A stretch of DNA of 64,000 nt from NCBI RefSeq assembly GCF_027595985.1, contig NC_073304.1, positions 47,533,137-47,597,136 on the forward strand. The letters are read 5' to 3'. Every line of letters starts with the position of its first letter. Within the stretch, counting starts at the first letter, position 1. Below the pieces are notes generated by a model, which saw nothing but the letters and a program-made list of their open reading frames with translations, was not told the DNA's origin and ran no database searches. The translations under genes and the position numbers were made by a program. Below are positions 40,152 through 51,448 of this stretch, one piece after another. Source of the DNA: Sorex araneus. Taxonomy: Eukaryota > Chordata > Mammalia > Eulipotyphla > Soricidae.

Positions 40152-40383
40152 AATTTTTGTGTCTTCCCTCAATCCATTTTCTATAACTTTGTTTCAAGTA
40201 TAAACAGACAACAGACTAGACTCAAGGAGGAAGGGAAACTTCAAATACAGTCAAATGAATGTCTCTTTAGAAGCTAAGAGTAGTTTATATAATCTGTCAT
40301 CTCTGTCTTTTCCACTTACTCTTTTCTTCCTTTAAGCAATTCCTCCCCTAAAGACCTGTCAACTTTAAAAATATTGACATGGG

Positions 40384-40573
40384 GGCTGGAGCAATAGCAC
40401 AGCGGGTAGGGCGTTTGCCTTGTACGCAGCTGATCCATATTTGATTCCCAGCATCCCATATGGTCCCCTGAGCACTGCCAGGAGCGATTCCTGAGTGAAA
40501 AGCCAGAAGTAACCCCTGAGCATCACCGGGTGTGACCCAAAAAGTAAAAAAAAAAAAAGAAAGAAAGAAAAAG
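40384..40573 (+). repeat. Young-subtype shrew SINE, complete, with TSD
   Basis: ggggctggagcaatagcaca, catcccatatggtcccctga, ggtgtgacccaaaaagt and A-tail. TSD aaatattgacatg/aaatactgacatg at 40371-40383 and 40574-40586. Confidence 0.94.
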
Positions 40574-40714
40574 AAATACTGACATGTAAATGGCCCCTCA
40601 AAATTTTCAAGGTATTTTCATAATCAGGCATCAATTGAAACCCAGACCTTACTTATGAGTTAGTGTGGGCTAGATTCTTAGGCTCCAGTGCCTTTGGCAA
40701 GCGTAACTATTTAA

Positions 40715-41178
40715 ATAATTAAATAAACTCACTAATATGTGGGATATAAAACATATTAGAGGAATAACTAATGCCCAAAGGCAATGCAGGTGAAGAGAGG
40801 AGAATTGGTAGGAAGCTTGCCAATGAGGGTAGGGAGGAGACAGGAGGGGTGGTTCAGGGAAGGGACTACCACCACAATGACAGAAAGAAGGAGACATTCT
40901 GGACCAGGACTAGGTGCTGAAGGAGGTAAAGTGACATGCATGAGGCGCTGTCAATAACAGGATTGGAAACCACAGTGCCTAAAAGGGGAAGGGAGAAGAA
41001 AAAATGGAAAAGAAAGTAGTAGCTGCCATAGAGACAGGCTGTGAGTGGGAGTGAAACAGGGGACATTGGTGGAAGAAAGTGGACAATGCAAAGGGATTGG
41101 TGTTGGAACACTGTACTCCTGAAACTCAATCATGAATAACTTTGTGATTCACAGTGATTCAATACATTATAGATAAAT
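40715..41178 (+). mobile_element. Older L1 3' UTR copy
   Basis: ctcactaatatgtgggatat, aggattggaaaccacagtgc ctaaaagg, tagctgccatagagacaggc, cacagtgattcaatacatta. Diverged; a C-rich/G-rich centre as in other copies. Confidence 0.8.
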
Positions 41179-41334
41179 GTGTGGTCTATGCAAGTGATCT
41201 CTCTGGGTGACCTGAGCAGTGAACTGCTAGGAGACAAAGGAGCTGCCCCCAAAGTAGCCTCCCACAGGACCACTGTTAACTTGAAGATGCAAAGGCACTG
41301 GAACAGTTCTTCATTACAAGGAGCCAGGGAGTTT

Positions 41335-41442
41335 TGGACAGGGTCTGAGAATGTGCATTTTTATCAATTTCTGATAGATCTGGTCTGGTAGATCTAGTCT
41401 GGGAACTATACTTTGAGAACTACTGCCTTAACTCATAACTTA
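41335..41442 (+). repeat. hAT-type (MER5A-like) DNA transposon fragment
   Basis: gacagggtctgagaatgtgc atttttatc ... gtctgggaactatactttga gaactactgcc. This is the classic MER5A end (tctgcattttaac...ctttgagaaccactg). Non-autonomous and ancient. Confidence 0.6.
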
Positions 41443-41966
41443 TTACGTCTGCAGAATTATTCTACAACATTTTGCTAGATTAGCCGCATCCATGCCCCCC
41501 AAAGAAATTCACTCTTTATGAATACCCTTTTTTTCCTGATGAAAAAGATGACTGGAAATTAAGTGATGTGTTTAAAGTTGCTCACAGAGAGAAGACTTTG
41601 ATGAGCCGGGAAGGTGAAGATTTAACCTTCTGGGCTAGTGGACTGGTGGACTTAGGTGAGAGAATATGTGTTTGAGAGCAGAAGTTTACTGGCTTCTCTT
41701 AAAAAAAGAAAGAGGTCTCAGAACTTAGGTTTTGGTGGCAGGGTGGAAACAGAGGTTCAGAAGACATAAAAATCTAGGAAATAGAAAAATAAAAGTTGCT
41801 CACAATGGTATAAATTGAGTTTATTCTTAAATAGATACAAGATCTTCAGATTCCTTATCAAAGGTACTTCCTATAGCAATTAAACTTTCATAACTTTTTA
41901 ATAAAAGGCAGCAATGATAAGCAATTGTTATTACATGTTCAATAAATATATATTCAATTGAACTTT
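41443..41966. other. Nothing recognised
   Basis: Unassigned sequence. Confidence 0.45.
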
Positions 41967-41982
41967 TGGTGACCATATTTCT

Positions 41983-42165
41983 GTTTTTGTTTTTTGTTTT
42001 TTGTTTTTGGGTCACACCCGGCGATGCACAGGGTTTATTCCTGGCTCTGCACTCAGGAATCACTTCTGGTGGTGCTCAGGGAACCATATGGGATGCTGGG
42101 ATTCAAACCTGGGTCGGTTGCGTGCAAGGCAAGCACCCTACCCGCTGTGCTATCGCTCCAGCCCC
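41983..42165 (-). repeat. Young-subtype shrew SINE, complete, with TSD
   Basis: gtttttgggtcacacccggc, gctgggattcaaacctgggt, ctatcgctccagcccc. TSD tggtgaccatatttct/tggtgactatatttct at 41967-41982 and 42166-42181. Confidence 0.94.
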
Positions 42166-42181
42166 TGGTGACTATATTTCT

Positions 42182-44328
42182 AAAGAAATAGCAAAGGAAA
42201 GAGAATTCTTATTTCTTACATGATACATTGTAGGAGATAGATTATTTCTTCAGTATGCTTTCAATACCAAGGATAAAAACATATAAAATGCCTAATTTAA
42301 CCCTTTGGAATTGCATGTGTAAATGTTGTTGCATTTCCAAAGATAATGCATTTCAATGCAATTTAATACCAAAATAATGTTTAATGTAAGAAATAACTTT
42401 TGGTTATTAAAATGAAATGTGGTCTGTGTCTTAAATATAAAATGTAATGGGAAGAAGCAGAATATGTATGATTATTACAATATCCCACCAGATAGAATGT
42501 GATAGCAACTGACATAGCAGTCACAGTGAACAGTGGTTCTAGGGGACATTTCACTTCGAAGAGTTCATGAAGAATTTGTGGGCAAAGTGGCAACAACTGT
42601 ACTAGCCCTCTCTCAAAGATAGGAAGATCTTGCCTGCAGAGATAAAGAAAAGTCTTCAAGGTAGAGAAAACTACTTGTGATTGGGGAGGGCCCACAGGTG
42701 CACTGTGTTGTGGCAGAATGGTAGAAACAGCCAAGAATTTTGTGCTCTGAGAGATGTCACTGGAGGGGTGCAGAGAGTGGGTGGAGGTAGCAGGATGAAA
42801 GACAAGTCAGAAGGGAGGGGAAGAGACCAGAAGGAGGTCTCTGAAGATCAGGTGGGAGGATACTTCAAAAGTTGACATGGGTGAGAATAGGGTTTCGGGT
42901 CATTTGTGGTGAACCTGGTTTTAAATCTGGCTTGATTAACTACCAAGTCCCTCCTTAGGCTTTAACTTTCTTGACTATTAAAGAAGATTTAGGTGAAAGC
43001 TAGTCTTTTTAGCCCTTTTTAGTGATTATGAGAATCTTATTTGACATGTGCTATGAATCCGATTCTGGGTTGACGGGCTACTTTTCACCCTTCAATTTTG
43101 CTAAACTAGATATGATCCCTTTGGGATCACAGAGCAAAACAAATACACTGAAGGGTCCATTGATGTGGTCATAGATTGGGGGAGAAGTGAGAAGGTCTAA
43201 TTCTTGAACTTAGAACTGATTTACACACTGCCAAGTTTTCAAGCATGGGAAAATTTCATCTTGCTGAATTTACAAATTTATGAGATGAGAAGCATATTTT
43301 CAACTCTGAAAATGCAATAGATCACTTAGATTACTTCTTATAAACACATGAGTTTGAATTCGGATTAGAGGGCAGGGTTCAGGACTATAACTGTAAATCT
43401 TAGGGAGCAGATGAATCATTTAATACATCGCTTCTGCTGTAGAGGGGGGGCGTACATCCTACTGTTAGCCTTTATGCCCAAATACTTGGGAAAATCTAAG
43501 GGAAAACCCCTTCTCCATAGCCATGGATGGGATGGGATGTTGTAGTATAGACAGCAGCTAGAAGACCAAAGACTGTTCTTTGTTCTGTCCTGGAGGTGGG
43601 AAGGATATGGAAAACAATGCTCTGGCCAAGGAGAAGATTCAAGGGAATAAAAATGAATCATCACCAGTGGCCAGGAAACACCAGGCGTTGTCTGAACGGA
43701 ATGAAACTCTACTGGGCCATAGGTGGGGGGAGTTGGAGTGAGGAGGGGGGCTGGGAGTCGGCCGTGGGGGAGGGCATCGACGCTGCAGGGAGGTTACTGC
43801 GCATGGCTGAGCTGGCAATCTCAGGGAAAGAAATAGAGGGGATGTGGGCTGTGGCCTCCTCCCCTGCTTCCTGTAGGTTTTCCTCCCTGAGTTGCCCTTG
43901 GTGAGTTCCTAATCAACTTCTCCAATCTCCCTGAGCAATATCATCTGCATAAAAATGTGGGAAATGTGGCCAACTGTTCCTACATGTCCAGAAAGGCTCT
44001 GTGCATTATGAGGTTGCACGTGCAGGCAGCTACACAAACAGCCGCCAACTGCTAGGCTGGAACAACACCAGTTCCTGCTCGATGCAGGGGAAGCTGCGGG
44101 TCAAGGGACATCTGGAGCTGCGTCCTGGATCCCGGCTACTGGGGGATTCCAGGCACATCCTGCTACTTTCTGGGCCTGGGTTTTGAGCCGAGTTCACTTT
44201 TGCTTACTTGTGCTAAGTTAATGAATTACTTAAACAATAAAAACAAAAATGATCCTTAAACATTTCCATTTTATTTAGACCTTCCTTAGTGATTCTAAGC
44301 AGTTATTTTAAGAAATCTTTTTTCTGCA
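42182..44328. other. ~2.1 kb mostly unique; no gene seen
   Basis: The longest stretch free of obvious young repeats. 42895-42975 is weakly MIR-like (ttttaaatctggcttgatta). 43690-44180 is GC-richer with scattered CpGs. No splice-bounded coding frame recognised. Confidence 0.45.
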
Positions 44329-44470
44329 GAGGGCTGGGGAGATTGTATAGAGGCTAGGACACTTGGCCAGGTTGGAACTCCAGCAAGTCTTATGGTTGCG
44401 CCATGCAGAGCCAGGAGTGATGCCTGAGCACCCCCAGACGTGGTCCAAAAAACAGAGATAAAAACAAGCA
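44329..44470 (+). repeat. Older-subtype SINE, shortened
   Basis: gggctggggagattgtatag, catgcagagccaggagtgat, cagacgtggtccaaaaaac. Confidence 0.8.
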
Positions 44471-44559
44471 AAGAAAACAAGATTTTGTTTAAGAAGATTT
44501 TCACACATGTGACAGACTGGTTATGAAGAAACCACAGCACCTTGCTTCAATATTTATTA

Positions 44560-44690
44560 GTATTTTGCCAATTTTCCCCCTAATGATTCCTTCACTTTCC
44601 TCTCAGTCTATATCAAAGCAAACCCCAAATATTATATCATTTCAATTGCAAAATCTTAAAAATATTTTGCTGACAAATGAGGACTTTTCA
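44560..44690 (+). repeat. Possible ancient mammalian repeat
   Basis: tatatcaaagcaaaccccaa atattatatcatttc, then tgctgacaaatgaggacttt: layout seen in old mammalian LINE tails. Tentative. Confidence 0.35.
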
Positions 44691-44720
44691 AGAAGTTACC
44701 ATTTACCTAATGGTAACTTC

Positions 44721-45276
44721 AAAAATTACCATTATTATATGTAACAAAACTGGTACATTTTAAGTATCTTACCCGGTGTATTGTATAATACTTTTCCCAT
44801 TTGTCTAAAGTGTGTCTTTTTTGAAGTTTGAGTGGGACCTGGGATATCCCACCACGGAACAATTCCCCAGTTCTCAGCAGACACCGAATGAATGTTCTAT
44901 CCATTTAGCAGAATTCTGACTAGTCACTTGATGATAGCACCAGATCTCACTTGTTAGGGGCTCAGTCCTACAAGACCCACCATTCAAGTGCCGGTTGTCA
45001 AGTCCAGGTTATTATTACCTGTGTTTCTGATGAACTGGCTATAAATAATTTTTTTACAACCCCTTTCTCGAGTTTAATTAATTTGCAAGACAAAAATCCA
45101 GAAAAATAGTTTATCAGTTTATTGTAAAGAATACAGAAGAGTCAGGTGAAAATGTACATAGGGCAAGGTCAGGAAGGTGCCTGGAGAGGAGATTCTGTCC
45201 TCATGAAACTGGGTGACCACCCCCCTGGGCATGTTCAACCCAGAATTCTAGTTTTGCTGTTAAAAGTTTTTCTATG
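44721..45276. other. Nothing recognised
   Basis: Unassigned; a 12-bp-arm hairpin just precedes it (44692-44720). Confidence 0.45.
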
Positions 45277-45416
45277 GACGGAGAGATAGTACAGTGAATA
45301 GGACACTTGCCTGGCTCATAGCCAACCAGGATTCAATCCCTAGTACCCTATATGGTCGCCAACCCCCCGCCAGGAGTAACTTCTGAGAACCTCTGGATGT
45401 GGCTCACCAATAAAAG
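45277..45416 (+). repeat. Older-subtype SINE
   Basis: ggacggagagatagtacagt, ggattcaatccctagtaccc, ggatgtggctcaccaataaa. Confidence 0.82.
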
Positions 45417-46284
45417 TTTCTCTAGAACTTTCTCAGTAGCCATGCCCTGAGGTCAAGGTCAGGCATGTGACTGGAAGTTTCAGCTCTCTAGCTACAGGCT
45501 ATTCAGGTGACCAGCTTTATCCTAAATTCACCTGTGGGCCTCACACTAATTTACCTTGCTAGTATAAACTCAAGTGTACTCCAAAGTGGTTCTCCTTAGG
45601 AATGACAAAAGGCACTGACACTCAACACTATAAAGGTTGTCGGAGCTCTGACAAGGGCCCGTGGACAAAGGCCAAATAAATTTCCTTTTATGTCTCAGCA
45701 TAAACAAGATCCTCACAAAATATGTATGACTTCCTCCCTTTTTTTAAAATGTCATTTATTTATAGAAGAAACTGGGCCATAAATCTCTGTAGTATTTTCC
45801 GCATCCTAGATTTGATTTAATATGCATACTTGTGTTATTTTTTCCAAGGCTCATTAGTTCCTTTTAATTGGAAAAAATTTTTGCCCACCATCTGGGCATA
45901 AGAGATAGTTTTTGCTACTGAACTGTTATTGTTTTGTATTTTTTTCAGAGTCAACAATGAAAATAAAAAACTTTTGAACATGAAAGTTTTTTATTAATAT
46001 TTACAATTAAGATTTTTATTTATAAGAGTTTTGCTGAACTAAATCAATTTTTATAATTTAAAACTTGTTTCTCCTTTACTCAAAATCTTTATTTCTGTGA
46101 TATTAACATAAATTTGTTATTAGCTTTAGTTTGCAACCAACACATTTCAATATTTCATTATAATAATTCCATGAAGATAATATCATCTTGTGTCTCTGAG
46201 GATATAAATTATAATTAATTTTGCTTTGATGTTTGCTTTCTTTCTCTCTACGTTTTTGGTTATGTTTTCATTGCCCTTTTTTTT
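45417..46284. other. AT-rich, nothing recognised
   Basis: Very AT-rich sequence; no gene signature. Confidence 0.5.
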
Positions 46285-46335
46285 AAAAAATTTTGGTTTT
46301 GGGGCCATACCCTACAGTGCTCAGTGTGCTTATTT
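46285..46335 (-). repeat. Old SINE 3' end fragment
   Basis: ttttggggccataccctaca gtgctcagtg: last ~45 bases of the older SINE, reversed. Confidence 0.55.
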
Positions 46336-46811
46336 TAAAAATTAGAGAGATTAAAATTTCCATATTACAACTAGCAGTAGGTTACAGGAGTAAGAGTGAA
46401 AAAATTTAAAGTTATGTAAAAATCCACCAGTCTCATCTTTGAATAGAAAATATTAGAAGGAAGTAATTTTTCTTTAAGTTTTTTTTTATTCCTCTGTCAC
46501 TTGAAAATTCTTAGAAATAATGACAATTATGTGGTAATAAGTACAGCAAGCATTCAGAGTAAAGTCTCTAAATATCATTAGAAAAGTACATGAGTCCAGG
46601 TCTAAGTCAGAAAATTAAATGATGAGTCTGATATATCATTCTACGTCAAAGAAGAAACAAGCATTTCCAAAATAAGGGGTGTCATATTTAAAAAAATAAA
46701 TAAAGTAAAAAAGGAACAGTCGGAAATGGGGTTATTTGAGTTAAAAAATAATGAGAACACACCAGATTTCTAAAAATACATTGTTTTATTATAGCTTTTA
46801 AAAATCTTTCA
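46336..46811. other. AT-rich, nothing recognised
   Basis: No gene signature. Confidence 0.5.
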
Positions 46812-46935
46812 CTGGAACCAGAGAGATGGCTTTGTATGCAGATGCCCTGGATTTGATCCATAGAACCCTATGGTCCCAAGGAGCTATGAACTCCTAACTC
46901 CTGAGGAAATGCCACAACCCTCAAACACACAATCT
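46812..46935 (+). repeat. Older-subtype SINE, shortened
   Basis: ggaaccagagagatggcttt, gatttgatccatagaaccct atggtcc, ctcctgaggaaatgcc. Confidence 0.7.
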
Positions 46936-47125
46936 GGAGGTTTCTCAGGCAACAACTTATTTCCAAAAGTGTTGTCTTTTCTGTAAGTATTCTATTTCAA
47001 GATTGCCAGGAAAATTCTTTAGAGAATACAGTTGACTTTTGAGCAACTTGTAGGTTTGGGTCACTGAATCCATTCTGTGAATGCAACTTTGTCTCCTTAC
47101 CAGTTTAATCAATAATAATAATCTA

Positions 47126-47283
47126 GGGGCTGGAGCAATAGCACAGTGGGTAGGGCATTTGTCTCATACGCAGTTGACCTGAGTTCGATTCCCAGCATCA
47201 CATATGGTCCCCTGAGCACCACCAGAAGTGATTCCTGAGTGCAGAGCCAAGAGTAACTCCTGTGCATTGCCCCAAAAGCAATT
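47126..47283 (+). repeat. Young-subtype shrew SINE
   Basis: ggggctggagcaatagcaca, gagttcgattcccagcatca, tgtgcattgccccaaaagca. The ggtgtgac piece near the end is lost; a TATA microsatellite follows. Confidence 0.9.
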
Positions 47284-47362
47284 ATATATACATATAAATA
47301 TATATTTGTGTGACCCCAAAACCAAATCTATATATGTATATATGTATATATATATATATATA
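47284..47362. repeat. (TA)n-rich microsatellite
   Basis: Grew from the SINE tail; holds a stray tgtgaccccaaaaccaaa, a piece of SINE end. Confidence 0.85.
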
Positions 47363-47394
47363 ACAATATGATTGCCTGTAAGTCTTATATTTCA

Positions 47395-47560
47395 TCACTA
47401 TATCACTGTCATCCTGTTGCTCATCAATTTGCTTGACTGGGCACCAGTAACGTTTCCATTCGTCCCTGTTGCCTTCAGGGTCAGGGGAATGAGGCCACTA
47501 TTGTTACTGTTTTTGGCATATCAAATATGCCATGGGGAGCTTGCCAGGCTCTGCTGTGCG
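47395..47560 (-). mobile_element. RTE-derived short element (3' part of a chimera)
   Basis: RTE tail complement (atcactgtcatcctgttgct, cgtttccattcgtccctgtt), then RTE 5' complement (gggtcaggggaatgaggcca, ttttggcatatcaaatatgc, agcttgccaggctctgctgt). It stops abruptly at 47560 and passes straight into repeat X, same orientation. Confidence 0.8.
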
Positions 47561-48037
47561 AGATTCTGCATCGTTCTCTTCAGGGAGCTTTGTTTTACAG
47601 TCTCTGGATCTCGGCCATTGATGAGATTACATGGAGGGGGGGCGGCGGGCAGTTTGTATGTGTGACTGCCAAGCTGCTGGAAAACTAAGGATCTGGGTGG
47701 AGGAGGCCCAGTCCCAATCCAAGCAGGCTTGGAGTTCTCAGCCACGAGGCTTGCATACCTGGGTTCCTCTGTCAATTCCTTCATGGGTGAGGCTTGTCCG
47801 AGAATGTGAAGAATGGCCTTGAGCATGGCTGTGGCTGGGTTCTGGAGGTTTTCGGCTGCTGGGGCTCTGCTTGGGGCGGGGAAGGAGACTCAACCTGCCT
47901 CCCTCCAAGGGGGCCCCTGTGAAGACAGCCTGGCATGGCTGTCTTGAAAGAGAGAGATTCTGCATCGCTCTTTTTTGGGAGCTTTGTTTTATAGTCACTG
48001 GATCTTGGCCATTGATGAGATTATATGGCGCCGTACA
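47559..48037 (-). mobile_element. GC-rich repeat X, ~397-bp unit plus part of a second
   Basis: gagattctgcatcg and ttgatgagattaca/tatgg occur near 47559-47637 and again near 47957-48028, giving a ~397-bp period. Relatives lie at 59070-59438 and 61400-61700. No protein function seen. The poly(A)-type 3' part found in the copies at 58.5 and 61.0 kb is absent here. Confidence 0.65.
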
Positions 48038-48607
48038 ATCCATTAATATTCATTTCATGTTGCATACTGCATTCTATATATTTGCAATAAATTAGAGGAA
48101 AAAGTATTAAGAAAATTACAAGAAAGAGAAAAAACCTTTTACAGTACTCTGCTATACTCTTAAGTTTACAAGATATTCATGTGTAGTAGAAGTTCATTTG
48201 TTCAATTTCTACCAGTGAATACAGGAATGACATAATTAGAAAATCATAATTTTGCAACTATAAATGACATAGTAGATGTAGGCAACATTGTTATCAATGT
48301 TTTCTGAAACAACTGGGCTGGCAGTGGTCAACGAACTCCACAGTGGAATTACTAGACGGTTATCATCTAAACTCACTGACCAATCTTGATCTCATTAAAA
48401 GAACAGCTGAACGATGCAATGATGTTCTATAGTAAAAACCACCCCCCCCAAACCCACTTATAAAAGTATTGTTAGATAAACTACTGATTAATGGAAAATA
48501 AGAAGACAGAAAGAGTTTTAAACATGACAACTTAGATGCAATAAAATAAATTCTAAATGAGATATAAGTTTAGTGGGCAAGTTTCTGTAAACTATGATAG
48601 AAAATAG
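48038..48607. other. Nothing recognised
   Basis: Unassigned spacer. Confidence 0.45.
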
Positions 48608-48770
48608 AGGGATAGAGAAGAGATAGATTAATGGACTAAAACACATATTTTATATGCAGATAACTAATATTTGGTCCCCAGCACTACCAAGAGTGACTAG
48701 TGAACACCAGGCCAGTAACAGGCCTGGAGTACCACAGGAGTTTGATCCAAACACAAAAACAAAAAACTAA
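48608..48770 (+). repeat. Older-subtype SINE
   Basis: gagggatagagaagagatag, tatttggtccccagcactac, acaggcctggagtaccacag. Confidence 0.7.
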
Positions 48771-48904
48771 TTTTGTTAAAGAAAAATAAAAACAATATCC
48801 AATATATGATCTTACGGGCATATTGATTTGAACAAACTCACTATAAAGTATCTTTGAAATAATATGGAAAATTTAAATATAACTTAGTATTCAATTATAG
48901 AGCT

Positions 48905-49092
48905 AATTTTTTTTATTAAATCACTGTGAAATAGAGCATTACAACATTGTTCATGATTGCCTTTCAGTCATACAATGTTCCAATACCCATCTCTCCACGA
49001 GTGTAATTTCCCAGCACCAGTGTCCCAATTTCCCTCCCACCCCTTCAAGCCACCCCCACCCCCAGCCTGCCTCTATGGCAGGCACTGAGAAA
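48905..49092 (-). mobile_element. L1 3' UTR fragment, 5'-truncated
   Basis: tttttttattaaatcactgt gaaa, ttcagtcatacaatgttcca, catctctccacgagtgtaat, C-rich run, ctgcctctatggcaggca. Confidence 0.85.
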
Positions 49093-49237
49093 TTATTTTA
49101 AGATGTGTTGTTGTCATCATAAACAACATGGCCACTTTTTAGGATTCTTGTAAAGAAGAGATTGATACATATTGAACTATTTCCAGGTAAGTTACAGGAT
49201 CCCTTGACTTTAAATTTTTCAGATGACAAGAGCTACT

Positions 49238-49380
49238 GATTACTCAGAGAGGTCACCTTAACAGAGGTTAAGGTGATTGTCTTGCATGTGACTGACCCAA
49301 GTTTGAGTTTTGGTACCCCATATGGTACCCTGAGGTCCACAGATGTGGTCAAAAAACCCTGAAACCAAAAACAAACAAAA
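49238..49380 (+). repeat. Older-subtype SINE
   Basis: gtcttgcatgtgactgaccc, accccatatggtaccctgag, acagatgtggtcaaaaaacc. Confidence 0.75.
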
Positions 49381-50818
49381 AGATACTCAGGATGGAGGAG
49401 GAAAGGGAAGAAAAAGAAATGGAAAGATCCTTTTATCCCCAAACTGCTGACAAACCGGTGAAACTGGGTAATATGTACATGGGGTTTTCTTACACTATTC
49501 TGTCTCAATTATACAGACTTCTGAATTTGAAATTTTCCATCACAAATGGCTTTAGAATATGCACAAAAAAGATAAATTCTTGGTGAATAATGAAAATAAT
49601 TAAAATCTAAGTTATCCCTAAATAAGCATAGCTTGAAAAAGCAATAGGAAAATTAAATCTTTGATTAAAGAAATAATGAAAACTTAGTATGTCTAAACGG
49701 AGATGAAATGAATAAAACACCCTGATGGAATAAAGTCTCCGTATAGCATCATTGCACTGTAAGTATCACCACCAATCTCCTGCACCTCACTCATCACCTT
49801 CCCTTTCCTTTTGATTGTGGGACTACGCAGGCAAATCTCAATGTTCTGAATTTTTGTTTTCTTCTTTTACAACTATCTCCCCCTGTTTATATTTGTCATA
49901 TCCCTAGCCCATGCCAGGATAAAATTGCCCTGATTATTATAACCTACTCAGTTCGTCTTACTTGGCTACATGCTAGATTTTTCCCTCTAAATAACTAAAG
50001 GAAGTCTCCCAATTGCCTAAATAAGCCCTCCTCAAATCACAACGCAGCTCATTCCTTCTAAACTAGTTTCTTCCCCACTGCAGAATCCTGGTTTTGCCAC
50101 TTCATCCCAATGCCAGATTGGGCGCTTCCCCCTTACCACCCCCCCAAGCCTGCGACCCACTTACTCAAGTGACTCAACGCTGAAAGAAGACGTTTGGTTT
50201 TTGCAAACAAGTCTATTTCATGACAGCTAACAACTGGCCTGATTCAAGAATGAAAGCTTCCTGTACAGCCTTCCCTTCTGAGGCCCGCGCTGATGGGGAA
50301 CAAGCGAGCCTTGTGCATTGCCCTATAGGTCAGCAGGCTGAATGTGGCCTTGTGTGGGGAGAGAGTGCCCATGACGCCACACAGCCTCACTGGGTCTTTC
50401 CAATGATTTCCCCGTCGCTATTAACCCTCTGCACTCAGAGAGGCTCGTCTGTGACTTTGTGACTTTGGAGATTGTTTATCTTGTGCTTTTAGTTTTCTTG
50501 AGTGTCTTCATTGTGATTCTTCTTCCTCACTTGCTCCTTTTGCTTCCCCTGCTAAGCACCTTTACTTTTCTCTGCTTTATTTACTCCTCCACCCCCATTT
50601 CTCGCCTTCTTTCCCTTAGCTTCCATCGCCATTCCCATGCCCCTCTTCCTTTCTATTCTTCATGCAAAGGTTCCTGAATTTGCCATCAATTGCAGATAGA
50701 GAAATAGAAACCTATGTCACTCACATCCAAGTTTCTGCGTCTTTGATGAATGTTACATATTTATTATATTAGGAAATCACATTTTTTCTTTAGAGGGGGC
50801 ACAGCCCCCTTAAATGCT
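49381..50818. other. ~1.4 kb mostly unique; no gene seen
   Basis: 50040-50460 is GC-richer with some CpGs, but no exon-like frame or known motif. Pyrimidine-rich 50460-50670. Confidence 0.45.
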
Positions 50819-50833
50819 TAAGGTTTACTCTTT

Positions 50834-51006
50834 GCTTTTTTTTTTTGTTTGTTTTGGGTCACACCCGGCAATGCATAGGGGTTACTCCTGACTCTGCACT
50901 CAGGAATTACTCCTGGCGGTGCTCAGGGAACCTTAAAGGATGCTGGGAATTGAACCCAGGTCAGCTGTGTGCAAGCCCTACCTGCTGTGCTATCACTCCA
51001 GCCCCC
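50834..51006 (-). repeat. Young-subtype shrew SINE, complete, with TSD
   Basis: gttttgggtcacacccggca, gctgggaattgaacccaggt, ctatcactccagcccc. TSD taaggtttactcttt/taagatttactcttt at 50819-50833 and 51007-51021. Confidence 0.93.
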
Positions 51007-51021
51007 TAAGATTTACTCTTT

Positions 51022-51322
51022 TTAAAAAATTTTTTATTAGTGAATCACCATGAGGTACAGTTACAGACTCACAAACTTTCGTGCTTGTGTTTCAGTCATA
51101 CAATGGTTGAGTACCCATCCCTCCACTAGTGCCCATTCTCTACCACCAATGGTCCCAGCATCCCTCCTACCATCCCCACCCCATTCTCCCTCCCCCCACC
51201 TCACCACTGTGGCAGGGCATTCCCCTTTTGCTCTCTCTCTCTCCTTTTGGGTGTCGTGGTTTGCAATACAGGTTTTAAGTGGCCATCATGTTCGGTTTAT
51301 AGTCTACTTTAAGCCCGCATCT
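51022..51322 (-). mobile_element. L1 3' UTR, 5'-truncated
   Basis: ttattagtgaatcaccatga, cccatccctccactagtgcc, ctcaccactgtggcagggca, tggtttgcaatacaggtttt. Confidence 0.88.
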
Positions 51323-51324
51323 CC

Positions 51325-51448
51325 CTTGCTCGAGGCTCCCTTGCTCTTGGCTCTGCATTTAAGGATCATATGGGGTGCCAAGGATAGAACTGGGGTCAGC
51401 CACGCGCAAGGCAAGAACCCTACCCACTGTACTATCTCTTCAGCTCAG
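51325..51448 (-). repeat. Older-subtype SINE fragment
   Basis: ttgctcttggctctgcattt, tggggtgccaaggatagaac, gcgcaaggcaagaaccctac, ctatctcttcagctc. Confidence 0.8.

Noticed and set aside
43690..44190. CpG island / first exon
   Set aside because: GC-richer, but CpGs are sparse and no start codon, splice signals or homology could be combined convincingly.
44692..44720. Hairpin gaagttaccatt-tacct-aatggtaacttc
   Set aside because: Perfect 12-bp arms, but short and in AT-rich DNA with no terminator or element context in a mammal; likely chance or slippage.
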